From an uncultured Oscillospiraceae bacterium (GTDB taxonomy: Bacteria; Bacillota; Clostridia; Oscillospirales; Oscillospiraceae): a stretch of DNA of 41,360 nt. Location of the stretch: assembly GCA_947628185.1 (NCBI GenBank), contig CANQYW010000015.1:1-41360 (forward strand), written 5' to 3'. The position numbers and the translations under genes are program-made. Shown here one piece after another: positions 15,490-24,326 of this stretch (within the stretch, counting starts at the first letter, position 1; each line of letters opens with the position of its first letter). Below the pieces are notes generated by a model. That model saw nothing but the letters and a program-made list of their open reading frames with translations. It had not been told where the DNA came from and did not search any database.

Positions 15490-16272
15490 ATGACTAACAA
15501 GGAAGTTAGGCTGTCCGCGCAGGAGCGCCAGATGCAGATCTCGCGCATCCTCATGTCAAGGGACAGGATCCTGGTCAATGAGATCGCGGAGATGTTCTCC
15601 GTGACCATGGAGACGGCCAGGAAGGATCTTTTCGCTTTGGAGAAAAACGGCGTTGTAAAACGATTCCACGGGGGCGCGGTAAAACAGAATAATTACCTGC
15701 CCGGCGCGTTCGTCATAAACGAACGAATGGAGCAGAACACCTTGAATAAGCGGAAGGTCGCGGCGAAAGCCTCCTCCCTCATAGCCGATGGCGCCACCAT
15801 ACTCATCGACTCAGGAAGTACCACGTATTTCCTCAGTGAGGCCATCACCTCTAAGCGCAACATGCTGGTGATAACGAATTCCCTCTCCATCGTGACGCTC
15901 ATGGCCAATAACTCCATCCGCACCATGATGATCGGGGGCGAGGTCTTCAAGTCCGACATGTCAGCCGTGGGCCTCTGGCCGGAGCTGTGCCTTGCCAATA
16001 TCAATGCCGACATCGCCATCATCGGGGCCACGGGGCTCAACAGCCCCTCCGGCCCCAGTGTGGAGAACTTTTTGGAGTCGAACGTCAAGAACATGATGAT
16101 CCAGCACTCCAAGTACTGCTATGTGGTGGCGGACAGCAGCAAGTGCCTGACCTCGTCCCTGGTGCAGTTCGCCAACTGGGAGGACATTGACGGCCTCATT
16201 GTGGATTCCGGCGTTCCTGAGTCATTCATTGAAAAAATCGGAAACAGCACGAGGATAATCATTGCTGATTAA
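15490..16272 (+). CDS. DeoR/GlpR-family transcriptional regulator
   Basis: A 260-aa regulator. The N-terminal winged helix (about residues 10-65) has the DeoR signature: RILVNEIAEMFSVTMETARKDL, then LEKNGVVKRFHGGAV. The C-terminal DeoR sensor domain, related to sugar-phosphate isomerases, shows TILIDSGSTTYFLSEAI, LVITNSLSIV and IGATGLNSPSGPSVENF. DeoR members usually repress and are released by a phosphorylated sugar intermediate. AGGAGG lies 7 bases before the ATG. It sits inside the rightward operon and probably controls both divergent promoters, with a kinase or aldolase intermediate as inducer; this is inference. Confidence 0.93.
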   Translation: MTNKEVRLSAQERQMQISRILMSRDRILVNEIAEMFSVTMETARKDLFALEKNGVVKRFHGGAVKQNNYLPGAFVINERMEQNTLNKRKVAAKASSLIADGATILIDSGSTTYFLSEAITSKRNMLVITNSLSIVTLMANNSIRTMMIGGEVFKSDMSAVGLWPELCLANINADIAIIGATGLNSPSGPSVENFLESNVKNMMIQHSKYCYVVADSSKCLTSSLVQFANWEDIDGLIVDSGVPESFIEKIGNSTRIIIAD

Positions 16273-16281
16273 GGAGCGTTT

Positions 16282-17613
16282 ATGAAAAAACTGACCATTG
16301 GCGTCGCCGTGGCGGCCAACGCGGCGGAGCTGGGCGGGGACCGGGCCCAGGAGCTCTCCGCTGCCCTCTGCGAGTCACTTCGGCGCAACGGCTTGGACTA
16401 CATACCGGCGGAGAGGGTCATCTGGAACTCCGCCGACGCCCTCTCCGTGACACGGAGATTCAACGCCGCCGGCGTGGACCTGGTGGCGCTCATCCACGCC
16501 TCCTGGCTCATGGACAACATCCAGTACCTTGTCTACAACTCCAGCGCCTGCCCCGTTGTGCTCTTGAGCGTGCCCTACATTGAGACCTTCTCCATGGCCT
16601 CGGTACAGCATTTCGCCGCCACCCTCCGCCGCAGCGGCAAGTTCTGCAGGACCATCTCCGCGCCACTGGAGAGCGACGAGGCCGCCCTTGCCCTCAAGGA
16701 CGCGGCTCTCGGCGCCGCCGCCGCCAAAGCCGTCAGAAATGCCGTGGTGGGCTCCATCGGCCCCCGGCAGACCTGGCGCACCGCCGGCGCCCAGGACATG
16801 ACCTACGATGAGTGGGACCTCACGAATAAGTTTGGCGCTCTCGTTGTTCACATCGAGAACAGCGAGTGGCGGGAGACCATAGCGGCCCAGAGCGACGAGG
16901 CCGCGGCCCGCGTGCTGGCGGAGCTCAAGGCGGACGGCCGTCTGAAGTTGGAGCTCTCCGACGAGCACCTCATTCTGAGCTGCAAGTCGTACCTCGCGAT
17001 AAAAGCCCTCAGGGACAAGTACGGCCTCACCTGCGCCGCCGCCCAGTGCTACCCGGAGTTCGGGGGCATGTCGAATCTTGCGGCCTGCCTTTTAGCGGAC
17101 GAGGGGTTCGTGCTGGACACCGAGGGCGACATCTCCCACGCGCTCATGATGACCGCCCTCAACACCATGGACGGCAAGGCCTCCGCTCTCTGTGAGTGCG
17201 GCACCGTTGACGACGCGAACGGCGTGCTCTACCTCTCCCACGAGGGCAGTACCGCCCTCTCAAAGCTCCCCGCCGGCGGCACGGCATATATCCAGGAGTG
17301 CGGCGAGGGAGTCATGATAGGTTTCCTCCTCCGGGGCGACTCGGAGCTCACGGTCCTCGACTTCTCCGGCCAGGCCGGGCGGTATAGGTCCGTGGTGACA
17401 AGGGCGTCCCTCGCCCAGTGCCCGGACAGCGCGCTCGTTGACAACCTCTACAGGTTCACCGCCGCCCTCCGGCCCCGGTGCCTCCCCTCCGAACTCTACA
17501 GCCGGCTCATCGCCGCCGGCAGCGACCACCACTTCATTCTGAAGTCCGGCGACCTCACGGGGGCCATATCCGCCATGAACGACCTTCTGGGCGTGGAGAC
17601 CATCGCCCTCTGA
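16282..17613 (+). CDS. L-fucose/L-arabinose isomerase-like protein
   Basis: A 443-aa protein of the FucI/AraA superfamily, which interconverts aldoses and ketoses with Mn2+. Visible features are the N-terminal nucleotide-like domain (VDLVALIHASWLMDN), a probable metal Glu in CAAAQCYPEFGG, a metal Asp in VLDTEGDISHALMM, and the C-terminal metal His in SDHHFIL. It is shorter than classical FucI (about 590 aa) and nearer the uncharacterised fucose-isomerase-like group. It follows the DeoR gene by 9 bases with AAGGAG, and a terminator follows. It probably converts an imported aldose or a dehydrogenase product to the ketose used by a kinase. Catalytic activity is not certain. Confidence 0.82.
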   Translation: MKKLTIGVAVAANAAELGGDRAQELSAALCESLRRNGLDYIPAERVIWNSADALSVTRRFNAAGVDLVALIHASWLMDNIQYLVYNSSACPVVLLSVPYIETFSMASVQHFAATLRRSGKFCRTISAPLESDEAALALKDAALGAAAAKAVRNAVVGSIGPRQTWRTAGAQDMTYDEWDLTNKFGALVVHIENSEWRETIAAQSDEAAARVLAELKADGRLKLELSDEHLILSCKSYLAIKALRDKYGLTCAAAQCYPEFGGMSNLAACLLADEGFVLDTEGDISHALMMTALNTMDGKASALCECGTVDDANGVLYLSHEGSTALSKLPAGGTAYIQECGEGVMIGFLLRGDSELTVLDFSGQAGRYRSVVTRASLAQCPDSALVDNLYRFTAALRPRCLPSELYSRLIAAGSDHHFILKSGDLTGAISAMNDLLGVETIAL

Positions 17614-17625
17614 CCCAATAAAGCA

Positions 17626-17672
17626 AAAAATGCCTGGGAAACCCGAAATCAGGGTCCATCCCAGGCATTTTT
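17626..17672 (+). terminator. Terminator of the rightward sugar operon
   Basis: A 14-bp stem: AAAAATGCCTGGGA (17626-17639) with TCCCAGGCATTTTT (17659-17672). The stem ends in T and A runs on both sides, so it may act on both strands. It lies 12 bases after the isomerase stop. Confidence 0.9.
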
Positions 17673-17678
17673 GCGCAT

Positions 17679-17715
17679 AAAAAGGCCCCGGGGGGCTTTG
17701 ATGTCCTCCGGGGCC
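17679..17715 (-). terminator. Terminator of the rplJ-rplL operon
   Basis: On the minus strand GGCCCCGG (17715-17708) pairs with CCGGGGCC (17691-17684), followed by TTTTT (17683-17679). It lies 23 bases after the rplL stop. Confidence 0.9.
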
Positions 17716-17738
17716 TGGGTGCTTTCGGTTTTGTGAGC

Positions 17739-18116
17739 TTACTTGAGCTCGACCTTTCCGCCGACTTCCTCGAGCTTCTTCTTGAGTTCCTCGGCCTCAT
17801 CCTTGGAGACGGCCTCCTTGATGGTCTTGGGGGCGCCCTCGACAGTCGCCTTCGCCTCGGCGAGGCCCTGGTTCGTGATCTCGCGGACGGCCTTGATGAC
17901 CTTTATCTTGGTGGCGGCGTCGAAACCGGTGAGGACGACGTCAAACTCGGTCTTCTCCTCAACGGGGGCGGCAGCGGCGGCGCCGGCGGCCGGGGCGGCC
18001 ATGGCGGCGGCGGAGACGCCGAACTCCTCCTCAAGGGCGTGTACGAGCTCGGAGAGCTCGAGAACGGAGAGAGCCTTGACCTCTTCGATCAGGGCGTTGA
18101 TCTTTTCACTGGCCAT
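17739..18116 (-). CDS. rplL: 50S ribosomal protein L7/L12
   Basis: A 125-aa acidic stalk protein, normal length. It has the N-terminal dimerisation helix ([26 protein letters not shown]), an Ala/Pro-rich hinge (about residues 35-52) and the conserved factor-binding domain [12 protein letters not shown], then [12 protein letters not shown] and [18 protein letters not shown]. It recruits translation factors to the ribosome as dimers bound to L10. The start follows AGGAGG, and the gene is 59 bases downstream of rplJ in the same operon. Confidence 0.98.
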   Translation of the reverse strand: MASEKINALIEEVKALSVLELSELVHALEEEFGVSAAAMAAPAAGAAAAAPVEEKTEFDVVLTGFDAATKIKVIKAVREITNQGLAEAKATVEGAPKTIKEAVSKDEAEELKKKLEEVGGKVELK

Positions 18117-18175
18117 TATAATATCCTCCTATTAAGTAATTTTTTGGGTAGTGAAAGTTCTGTGAGTCCGGTGAC

Positions 18176-18709
18176 TCACTCCGCGGGAGCGGCCTCGGGC
18201 TCCTCTGCGGGGGCGCCGTTCTTCTCGGCGATGGCCTTCAGAACGCAGGCGAGGCTCGAGATGGGCGCCAGCATGGTGCCGAGCACCTGGGCGCGCAGTA
18301 TGGGCAGGGGCGGGATCTTCGCCAGGGCCTTGATCTCATCGACGGATATTACCTTCCCGTCCATGAAACCGCCCTTGATCTCGAAACAGTCAGTCAGCTT
18401 GTCCGCGAACTCCGCGACGACTCTGGCGGGGGCCAGGGCGTCCTCATGGGAGATTGCCAGGGACGTGGTGCCGTGGAGCAGCGGGTCCAGCTCGCTGTAG
18501 CCGGCGTCGTCAATGGCAAAGCGCACAAGGGTGTTCTTCACGACGGAGTAGTCCACCTTCTCCTCGCGCATCTTGCGGCGGAGCTCGGTGTCGTCCGCCA
18601 CGGTGATACCGGAGTAGTCCACCAGGACGCCTGCGGCGGCTCCCTTGAGTTTCTCCTTGAGCTGGGCGACGACCGCCTGTTTCTCGCTCAGGACCTTTGC
18701 ATTGGGCAT
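18176..18709 (-). CDS. rplJ: 50S ribosomal protein L10
   Basis: A 177-aa L10 starting MPNAKVLSEKQAVVAQLKEKL. It forms the base of the L7/L12 stalk and, in complex with L12, represses its own operon by binding the leader. Family features are GVLVDYSGITVADDTELRRKMR and YSVVKNTLVRFA. The start at 18709 has GGAGGTGA upstream; a longer frame runs into the leader RNA. A Glu/Pro/Ala tail ends the protein, as in many Firmicutes. rplK-rplA are not directly upstream, where rpoD lies instead. Confidence 0.97.
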   Translation of the reverse strand: MPNAKVLSEKQAVVAQLKEKLKGAAAGVLVDYSGITVADDTELRRKMREEKVDYSVVKNTLVRFAIDDAGYSELDPLLHGTTSLAISHEDALAPARVVAEFADKLTDCFEIKGGFMDGKVISVDEIKALAKIPPLPILRAQVLGTMLAPISSLACVLKAIAEKNGAPAEEPEAAPAE

Positions 18710-18848
18710 GTAGTTTTTCACCTCCGTGGATTTGATGGCGTCCATAGAAAATGCCCCGGCGCGCAAGGCGACAGGGCATGATAGAGCAAATTTACTTGCT
18801 GCCCTCGGCAGGATTTACGGCGCGAGCCACCTGCTGTCTTTGGAACGC
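18710..18848 (-). promoter_or_regulatory. Ribosomal protein L10 leader RNA with attenuator-like hairpin
   Basis: The minus-strand leader contains AAAGACAGCAGGTGG and, after a variable stem, AAATCCTGCCGAGG, the two conserved blocks of the L10 leader to which the L10-L12 complex binds. Further down, ATGCCCTGTC pairs with the complementary CCGGGGCAT (about 18752-18780), followed by TTTTC, a probable attenuating hairpin just before rplJ. Together they indicate autogenous control of rplJL. Confidence 0.85.
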
Positions 18849-18854
18849 CTAAGT

Positions 18855-18883
18855 ATAATAACAGGGTTTTTATCCAAAGTCAA
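18855..18883 (-). promoter_or_regulatory. rplJL promoter
   Basis: On the minus strand, TTGACT (18883-18878), 17-bp spacer, TATTAT (18860-18855). Transcription would begin near 18848, at the 5' end of the L10 leader. Confidence 0.75.
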
Positions 18884-18915
18884 GGGCAATTTGAATATTT
18901 TATATATATTTTTTC

Positions 18916-20082
18916 TCAGTTGAGGAAGTCCTTCAGCTTTTTGGAGCGGCTGGGGTGGCGCAGTTTCCGCAGCGCCTTTGCCTCTATCTGGCGGATGCGC
19001 TCACGGGTGACGTTGAACTCCCGGCCCACCTCCTCCAGGGTGCGGGTGCGGCCGTCGATTATCCCGAACCGGAGCTCCAGGACCTTCTTCTCCCGGGGGG
19101 TCAGCGTCTCCAGCACCTCCATGAGCTGTTCCTTGAGGAGCGTGAAGGAGGCGGCCTCCGCCGGCTCTGAGGCGTCCTCATCGGGGATGAAGTCCCCCAA
19201 GTGGCTGTCCTCCTCCTCGCCGATGGGCGTCTCCAGGGAGACGGGTTCCTGGGCGATCTTCAGTATCTCCCGGACCCGGTCCACGGGCATATCCATCTCC
19301 TCGGCTATCTCCTCCGGCGAGGGGTCGTGGCCCAGCTCCTGCAAAAGCTGCCTTGAGACCCGGATGACCTTATTTATGGTCTCCACCATGTGCACCGGTA
19401 TGCGGATGGTCCTGGCCTGGTCGGCTATGGCCCTCGTTATGGCCTGACGTATCCACCAGGTGGCGTAGGTGGAGAACTTGTAGCCCTTCTGGTAGTTAAA
19501 TTTCTCCACCGCCTTTATTAGTCCCAGGTTGCCCTCCTGGATGAGGTCAAGGAAGAGCATGCCCCGGCCAACGTAGCGTTTCGCGATGGAGACAACGAGC
19601 CTCAAGTTCGCCTCCGCCATGCGTTTCTTGGCCTCCGGGTCGCCGTCCGCCATGCGCTTGGCGAGCTCCACCTCCTCCTCCGGGGTGAGGAGGTTCACCT
19701 TGCCTATCTCCTTGAGGTACATCCTGACGGGGTCGTCTATGGCGTAGCTGTCCGCCATGGCGTCGGCGTTCTCCAGCTCCTCCTTGGTTATCTCATCGAT
19801 GCCCTCAAGCTCCTCCAGAGGCGCGTCCACGTCCTCCAGCATCTCCAGCGCCTCTTCGTCCACGGTGTCCACGCCCAGGGCGTCTAGGCGCTCGTAGAAC
19901 CTGTCGATCTGCTCCTGGTCTATGCCCAGGGTGTCCACCACGTGCAGTTCCTTCGTCGTCAGAGACCCCCTCTTCTGCCCCTCGGCGATAAGCGCCTCCA
20001 GGCGCTCCTGGGGTGAGAGGCCGCCCTTCTTCGCCTCGTCGTTGTGCTTTGTGCCCTTGCCCGTCTTCTTATTACCTTCCAT
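18916..20082 (-). CDS. rpoD: Primary RNA polymerase sigma factor (RpoD/SigA)
   Basis: A 388-aa group 1 sigma factor. Region 1.1-like acidic N-terminus, region 1.2 ([30 protein letters not shown]), region 2 with [18 protein letters not shown] and [10 protein letters not shown], region 3, and region 4 with [15 protein letters not shown] and [20 protein letters not shown] at the C-terminus. Length matches SigA of Gram-positive bacteria. The ATG at 20082 has GGTGGG close upstream and lies 2 bases after the dnaG stop; an in-frame TTG at 20094 inside dnaG is an alternative. It is the last gene of dgt-dnaG-rpoD, the macromolecular synthesis arrangement of Firmicutes. Confidence 0.98.
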   Translation of the reverse strand: MEGNKKTGKGTKHNDEAKKGGLSPQERLEALIAEGQKRGSLTTKELHVVDTLGIDQEQIDRFYERLDALGVDTVDEEALEMLEDVDAPLEELEGIDEITKEELENADAMADSYAIDDPVRMYLKEIGKVNLLTPEEEVELAKRMADGDPEAKKRMAEANLRLVVSIAKRYVGRGMLFLDLIQEGNLGLIKAVEKFNYQKGYKFSTYATWWIRQAITRAIADQARTIRIPVHMVETINKVIRVSRQLLQELGHDPSPEEIAEEMDMPVDRVREILKIAQEPVSLETPIGEEEDSHLGDFIPDEDASEPAEAASFTLLKEQLMEVLETLTPREKKVLELRFGIIDGRTRTLEEVGREFNVTRERIRQIEAKALRKLRHPSRSKKLKDFLN

Positions 20083-20083
20083 G

Positions 20084-21829
20084 TCACCCACCAAGCCCTT
20101 TCTTTTGCTTTAGTTTGTCCCTGACGGCCAGGAGGTCCCGGTTCTCGCCGGTCTTCAGGCCCTCGGTCTTGATTCTGTCTATGTAATCGGCTATCGCCCC
20201 GGCGGCGTTGCCGAGGGACACCGGTTTTTGGAGTATCGCGGAGAGCCGCGCCGCCTCCTCCGCCCCGAGGGTGGAGAGTATCACCCCGGGACTCATGTCC
20301 TCATGGCGGCTGAACCGGGAGCGCAGCTCCCTGAAAATTTCGCCGAGATACTTTGAGGAGAAGTCCTCCGGCGATAGGTCCTCCGTATCCCGAAGGAGCG
20401 AGGGGTCCGCCATAATGTACCCTATAAGTCCCTCCTCCGCCGCGGCGGAGGCCACGTTATCGTACCTGAGCGACCTGTCGCGGGGCTGGAAGGCCGCCTC
20501 CGGCCTCATGGCCTCCCGCTCGGTCCTGCGCCTCTCGCCGCTGGCGCGGCGCCGCGCCGCCCTTCGCACCTCGCTCTGGACGGCCTCCGGCGAGACGCCG
20601 ATGAGCTCCGCCACCTTCCTGGAGTATATCTCCCGCTCCACCGCCCCGGGGAGGGAGGCTAATAGGTCCGTCACCTCGCCCAGGAACCCCAGGCGGCCGT
20701 CGTCCGTCTCCAAGTCATAGCGGGCACGCACGGCGTCTATGCGGTAGTCCACCTGGTTCTCGCTGCGCTCCAAAAGGAGCTCAAATGCCTCCGGGCCCTT
20801 TGTCTTTATGAACTCATCCGGGTCCTTGGCGTCCGGTATCTTCAGCACCCGGACCTTGAGCCCCGCCGGCTCCAAGAGACCAATGGCCCGCTGGGCGGCC
20901 TTGACGCCGGCGGCGTCCGAGTCGTAGGCTATCACCACGTCCTTCGTGTAGCGGCTCATGAGCCGCGCCTGCTCGGCGGTGAGGGAGGTGCCCAGGGACG
21001 CCACGGCGCAGTCAAAGCCCGCCTGGTGGAGCATCACCACGTCCACGTTCCCCTCCGCGAGGATGAGCATACCGCGTTTCGTGCGCTTTGCTATGTTGAG
21101 GGCGAAGAGGTTCCGGCTCTTTGTGAACACAGGGGTGTCCGGTGTGTTGAGGTACTTGGGCTCCCCCTCCCCCAGTATCCTGCCTGAAAAGCCTATGACG
21201 CTCCCCCGCACGTCTATGACCGGGAAGACGAGGCGGTTCCTGAATACATCATATATACCGCCGTTCCGCCCCTTTTTCGCAAGTCCCGCCTCAAGGAGCT
21301 CGCTCTCGGTGAATCCCTCCGCACACATGGCGTCCGAGAGGGCCGTCCACTCGTCCGGGGCGGCGCCTATACCGAAGGCCTTGACGGTCTTTGGCGTGAG
21401 GCGGCGGCTGTTTATATACTCCACTGCCGCCGCCCCCCGGGGCGTGGAGAGGACTGAGTAGAAGTATCTCGCGGCGCGGCGGTTTAGCTCTAAGAGCCGG
21501 GCGCGCCTTGAGCGCTCCTCCGGGCTCTTCTCGTCCTCCGGGACCTCAAGTCCCGCGCGGCGGGCCAGGAACGCCACCGCGTCCCGGTAGGGGAGGTTCT
21601 CTATCTCCATTATAAAGCCTATCACTCCCCCGCCCTTGCCGCAGCCGAAACAGTGGTATATCTGTTTGTCCGGCGAGACGGAGAAGGAGGGGGTCTTCTC
21701 GCTGTGGAACGGGCAGAGGCCGAACATATTGCTGCCGCTGCGTTTCGTCAGCTGCACGTAGTCCGAGACCACCTCCACTATATCCGAGCGGGCCACCAGC
21801 TCCTCGATGAAACTCTTGGGTATTGCCAA
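20084..21829 (-). CDS. dnaG: DNA primase
   Basis: A 581-aa primase that makes RNA primers at the replication fork. The N-terminal zinc-binding domain has C39, H42, C60 and C63 (CPFH, CFGCG). The RNA-polymerase core includes the Toprim acidic motifs [16 protein letters not shown] and [13 protein letters not shown], and a C-terminal helicase-binding region follows. The start is TTG at 21829 with GGAGGTC 6 bases upstream, a rare but convincing initiation. It is 31 bases downstream of dgt and abuts rpoD. Confidence 0.98.
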   Translation of the reverse strand: MAIPKSFIEELVARSDIVEVVSDYVQLTKRSGSNMFGLCPFHSEKTPSFSVSPDKQIYHCFGCGKGGGVIGFIMEIENLPYRDAVAFLARRAGLEVPEDEKSPEERSRRARLLELNRRAARYFYSVLSTPRGAAAVEYINSRRLTPKTVKAFGIGAAPDEWTALSDAMCAEGFTESELLEAGLAKKGRNGGIYDVFRNRLVFPVIDVRGSVIGFSGRILGEGEPKYLNTPDTPVFTKSRNLFALNIAKRTKRGMLILAEGNVDVVMLHQAGFDCAVASLGTSLTAEQARLMSRYTKDVVIAYDSDAAGVKAAQRAIGLLEPAGLKVRVLKIPDAKDPDEFIKTKGPEAFELLLERSENQVDYRIDAVRARYDLETDDGRLGFLGEVTDLLASLPGAVEREIYSRKVAELIGVSPEAVQSEVRRAARRRASGERRRTEREAMRPEAAFQPRDRSLRYDNVASAAAEEGLIGYIMADPSLLRDTEDLSPEDFSSKYLGEIFRELRSRFSRHEDMSPGVILSTLGAEEAARLSAILQKPVSLGNAAGAIADYIDRIKTEGLKTGENRDLLAVRDKLKQKKGLGG

Positions 21830-21860
21830 CGGCGGGACCTCCTTCCAGGGCGAAACGCCC

Positions 21861-22874
21861 TCACTTCACCGTCCAGGCCATGGGGACAAAGATGCTGTTG
21901 TGTATCTCTATGGCGTAGGGGTCCGTCATGCCGGAGATGTAGTCCGCCACCGCCCGGCGCACGCCCTCCCGCTCGGCTATTGCCAGGTACTCACCCGACA
22001 TTTTAGACGGATTTTTAACGAAATAATCAAAAATCCCGCTCAAAAGTCCCGAAACCTTCCGTTCCTCCCCCTTGACCACGGGATTATTGTACACCCGCTC
22101 GTAGAGGAAGTCGCAAAATACGTCCACGGCCCGCCCCACGGGGGAGCTCATGTGTATGACGCCCGAGGACGTCCCGCAGGCTATGATATCCTCAACTATC
22201 GTATTTATTCTGGCGCTGTAGCGGGTGCCCAGGATGCTCGTGACCTCCCGGGGCAGCTCCTCCTCCCGCAGAGTGCCGGAGCGGATGGCGTCGTCCACGT
22301 CGTGGTTTATGTATGCCGCCTTGTCGGAGACCCGCACCACCTGTCCCTCCAGCGTGGCGGCCAGGGGGTCGCAGGTGTGGCGGAGGATGCCGTCCCGGAC
22401 CTCGTTCGTGAGGTTGAGGCCCCGGCCCTCCTTCTCTATGATGTCCACCACCCGCAGGCTCTGCTCGTAGTGGCGGAAACCGCCCTCATCGGAGAGGAGC
22501 TCGTTGAGTGCCCGCTCGCCGGCGTGGCCGAAGGGCGTATGGCCCAGGTCGTGCCCCAGTCCCACCGCCTCGGTGAGATCCTCGTTTAGGTTGAGGGCCC
22601 GGGAGATGGTCCGGGCTATCCGCGTCACTTCCAATGTGTGGGTGAGGCGGGTGCGGTAGTGGTCCCCCTCCGGCTCCAAGAAGACCTGGGTCTTCTGCTT
22701 TAGCCGGCGGAATGCCTTTGAGTGGGTTATCCTGTCAATGTCCCGCTGGAAACATGTACGCACCACGTCCTGGGGCTCCGGCTCCGGCCGCCCGGTGCTC
22801 TGCTCCGCCCGGACGCCCTCCGGCGCTATGAAGGAACGCTCCAGCACCTCCCGTTTTTCTCTTATGTTCGGCAC
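21861..22874 (-). CDS. dgt: dGTPase-family deoxynucleoside triphosphate triphosphohydrolase
   Basis: A 337-aa HD-domain protein. The metal-binding motif is spread over RLTHTLEVTRIAR (first His) and GLGHDLGHTPFGHAGE (HD pair plus downstream His), with a later Asp in NHDVDDAIR. It hydrolyses dGTP or other dNTPs to the nucleoside and triphosphate. Two in-frame GTG codons at 22883 and 22874 are possible; the second is chosen because GAGGTGG then lies 5 bases upstream. Linkage to dnaG-rpoD is common in Clostridia. Confidence 0.92.
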   Translation of the reverse strand: MPNIREKREVLERSFIAPEGVRAEQSTGRPEPEPQDVVRTCFQRDIDRITHSKAFRRLKQKTQVFLEPEGDHYRTRLTHTLEVTRIARTISRALNLNEDLTEAVGLGHDLGHTPFGHAGERALNELLSDEGGFRHYEQSLRVVDIIEKEGRGLNLTNEVRDGILRHTCDPLAATLEGQVVRVSDKAAYINHDVDDAIRSGTLREEELPREVTSILGTRYSARINTIVEDIIACGTSSGVIHMSSPVGRAVDVFCDFLYERVYNNPVVKGEERKVSGLLSGIFDYFVKNPSKMSGEYLAIAEREGVRRAVADYISGMTDPYAIEIHNSIFVPMAWTVK

Positions 22875-22950
22875 GTAAACCACCTCTATATATTTATACT
22901 GCGCGAATGTTGAAAATCCTTTAAATTTTTTATTTTTTTGTGTGAAACCG

Positions 22951-22979
22951 GTGACCGCCTGGTCGATATGTGGTAGAAT
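22951..22979 (+). promoter_or_regulatory. Probable hflX promoter
   Basis: GTGACC (22951-22956), 17-bp spacer, TAGAAT (22974-22979). The -35 matches 4/6 and the -10 5/6. It lies about 75 bases before the TTG start of hflX in the gap between the divergent dgt and hflX genes. Confidence 0.5.
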
Positions 22980-23054
22980 ATCCAGGTGGAGCCCGGGATA
23001 TGCGGTCTCTACTGAAAAAACGATTTATCTTTGAACTTTAGAGAGGAAAACGAC

Positions 23055-24323
23055 TTGGAGAACAACGGACTTGAGCGGGCCTGCCTCGTGGGCCTGGCGG
23101 CTGACACCATGGAGGAGCGGGAGCGCTCCTCGGACCTGACCCTCGATGAGCTGGCGGCGCTCTTGGAGACCGCCGGCGGCCAGTGCTGCGGGAAGGTCCT
23201 ACAGATAAAGCGCAGCCCGGACCCCAGGAGCTTTATTGGCCAGGGGAAGGTCCGGGAACTAAGGGAGCTCATTGAGGCACAGGCGTGCACTCTGGCGGTC
23301 TTTGATAACGAGCTCTCCCCCTCACAGCTCCGGGCGCTGGAGGAGGATCTGGGCGTGCACGTCATAGATAGGTCCCAGCTAATCCTCGATATATTCGCCC
23401 AGCGTGCCCGCACCCGGGAGGGCCGGCTCCAGGTGGAGCTCGCGCAGTATAAATATCTCCTGCCCCGGCTCACGGGCATGTGGACGCACCTCGTGCGGCA
23501 GACGGCCTCCGGCGGCAAGAGCCCCATCGGCACCCGTGGCCCCGGCGAGACGCAGCTGGAGACGGACCGCCGCCACATCCGCCGCAGGATACAAAAACTC
23601 GAGGAGGAGTTGGAGAGCGTCCGCCGCGTCCGGGGCACCCAGAGGCACATGCGGGAGAAGAACGGCGTGCCGGTCATAGCCCTCGTGGGGTACACGAACG
23701 CCGGGAAGTCCACGCTCCTAAACCGCCTCACGGACGCGGGCATTGCGGCCCAGGACAGACTCTTTGACACCCTTGACACCACCACCAGGAAACTCACCAT
23801 CTCCCCGGGGACGGATGTGCTCATCTCCGACACCGTGGGATTCATTAGAAAGCTCCCCCACCACTTGGTGGAGTCCTTCAAGGCCACGCTGGAGGAGCTG
23901 GCCTTTGCGGACGTGCTGCTGCACGTCATCGACTCCTCCTCCCCGGAGCGGGAGGCCCAGGCGGAGGTTGTAAACTCCCTCATCTCGGAGCTGGGGGCCT
24001 CCGCCACGCCCACGCTGGAGGTCTACAATAAATGCGACCTCTGCGCCTCCCCCTGGGACATCCCCCGGGGCGAGAACGTGGTGGCCATATCAGCAAAGAC
24101 AGGCGAGGGCACATCGGAGCTCCTGGAGCGGATAGGCGGTATCCTATCCCGGGGGAAGAAACGGGTGACGCTCTCCATCCCCTACGCCTCCGCCTCCCTC
24201 GTGGACACCCTCCACCGGGAGGCCCAGGTCCACGCCGTGGAGTACGGCGAGGAGCAGATTCTGGCGGACGTCACCGTCTCCCCGGAGCTCTGGGGCGCGG
24301 TGCGGGGATTTGTGAGGCGGTGA
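23055..24323 (+). CDS. hflX: GTPase HflX
   Basis: A 422-aa ribosome-associated GTPase that splits stalled ribosomes. The N-terminal domain (SFIGQGKVRELRELI, FDNELSPSQLRALEEDLGV, VIDRSQLILDIFAQRA) and the glycine-rich linker SGGKSPIGTRGPGETQLE are diagnostic. The G domain carries GYTNAGKST (G1), DTVGFIRKLP (G3) and NKCD (G4). The start is taken as TTG at 23055, which has GAGAGGA 7 bases upstream; the upstream in-frame TTG at 23031 has no such site. The following YigZ-family gene begins 3 bases after its stop. Confidence 0.96.
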   Translation: MENNGLERACLVGLAADTMEERERSSDLTLDELAALLETAGGQCCGKVLQIKRSPDPRSFIGQGKVRELRELIEAQACTLAVFDNELSPSQLRALEEDLGVHVIDRSQLILDIFAQRARTREGRLQVELAQYKYLLPRLTGMWTHLVRQTASGGKSPIGTRGPGETQLETDRRHIRRRIQKLEEELESVRRVRGTQRHMREKNGVPVIALVGYTNAGKSTLLNRLTDAGIAAQDRLFDTLDTTTRKLTISPGTDVLISDTVGFIRKLPHHLVESFKATLEELAFADVLLHVIDSSSPEREAQAEVVNSLISELGASATPTLEVYNKCDLCASPWDIPRGENVVAISAKTGEGTSELLERIGGILSRGKKRVTLSIPYASASLVDTLHREAQVHAVEYGEEQILADVTVSPELWGAVRGFVRR

Positions 24324-24326
24324 GTC

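Noticed and set aside
19980-20094. rpoD start at TTG 20094
   Set aside because: The frame is open there, but the ATG at 20082 has a nearby ribosome site and gives a normal N-terminus.
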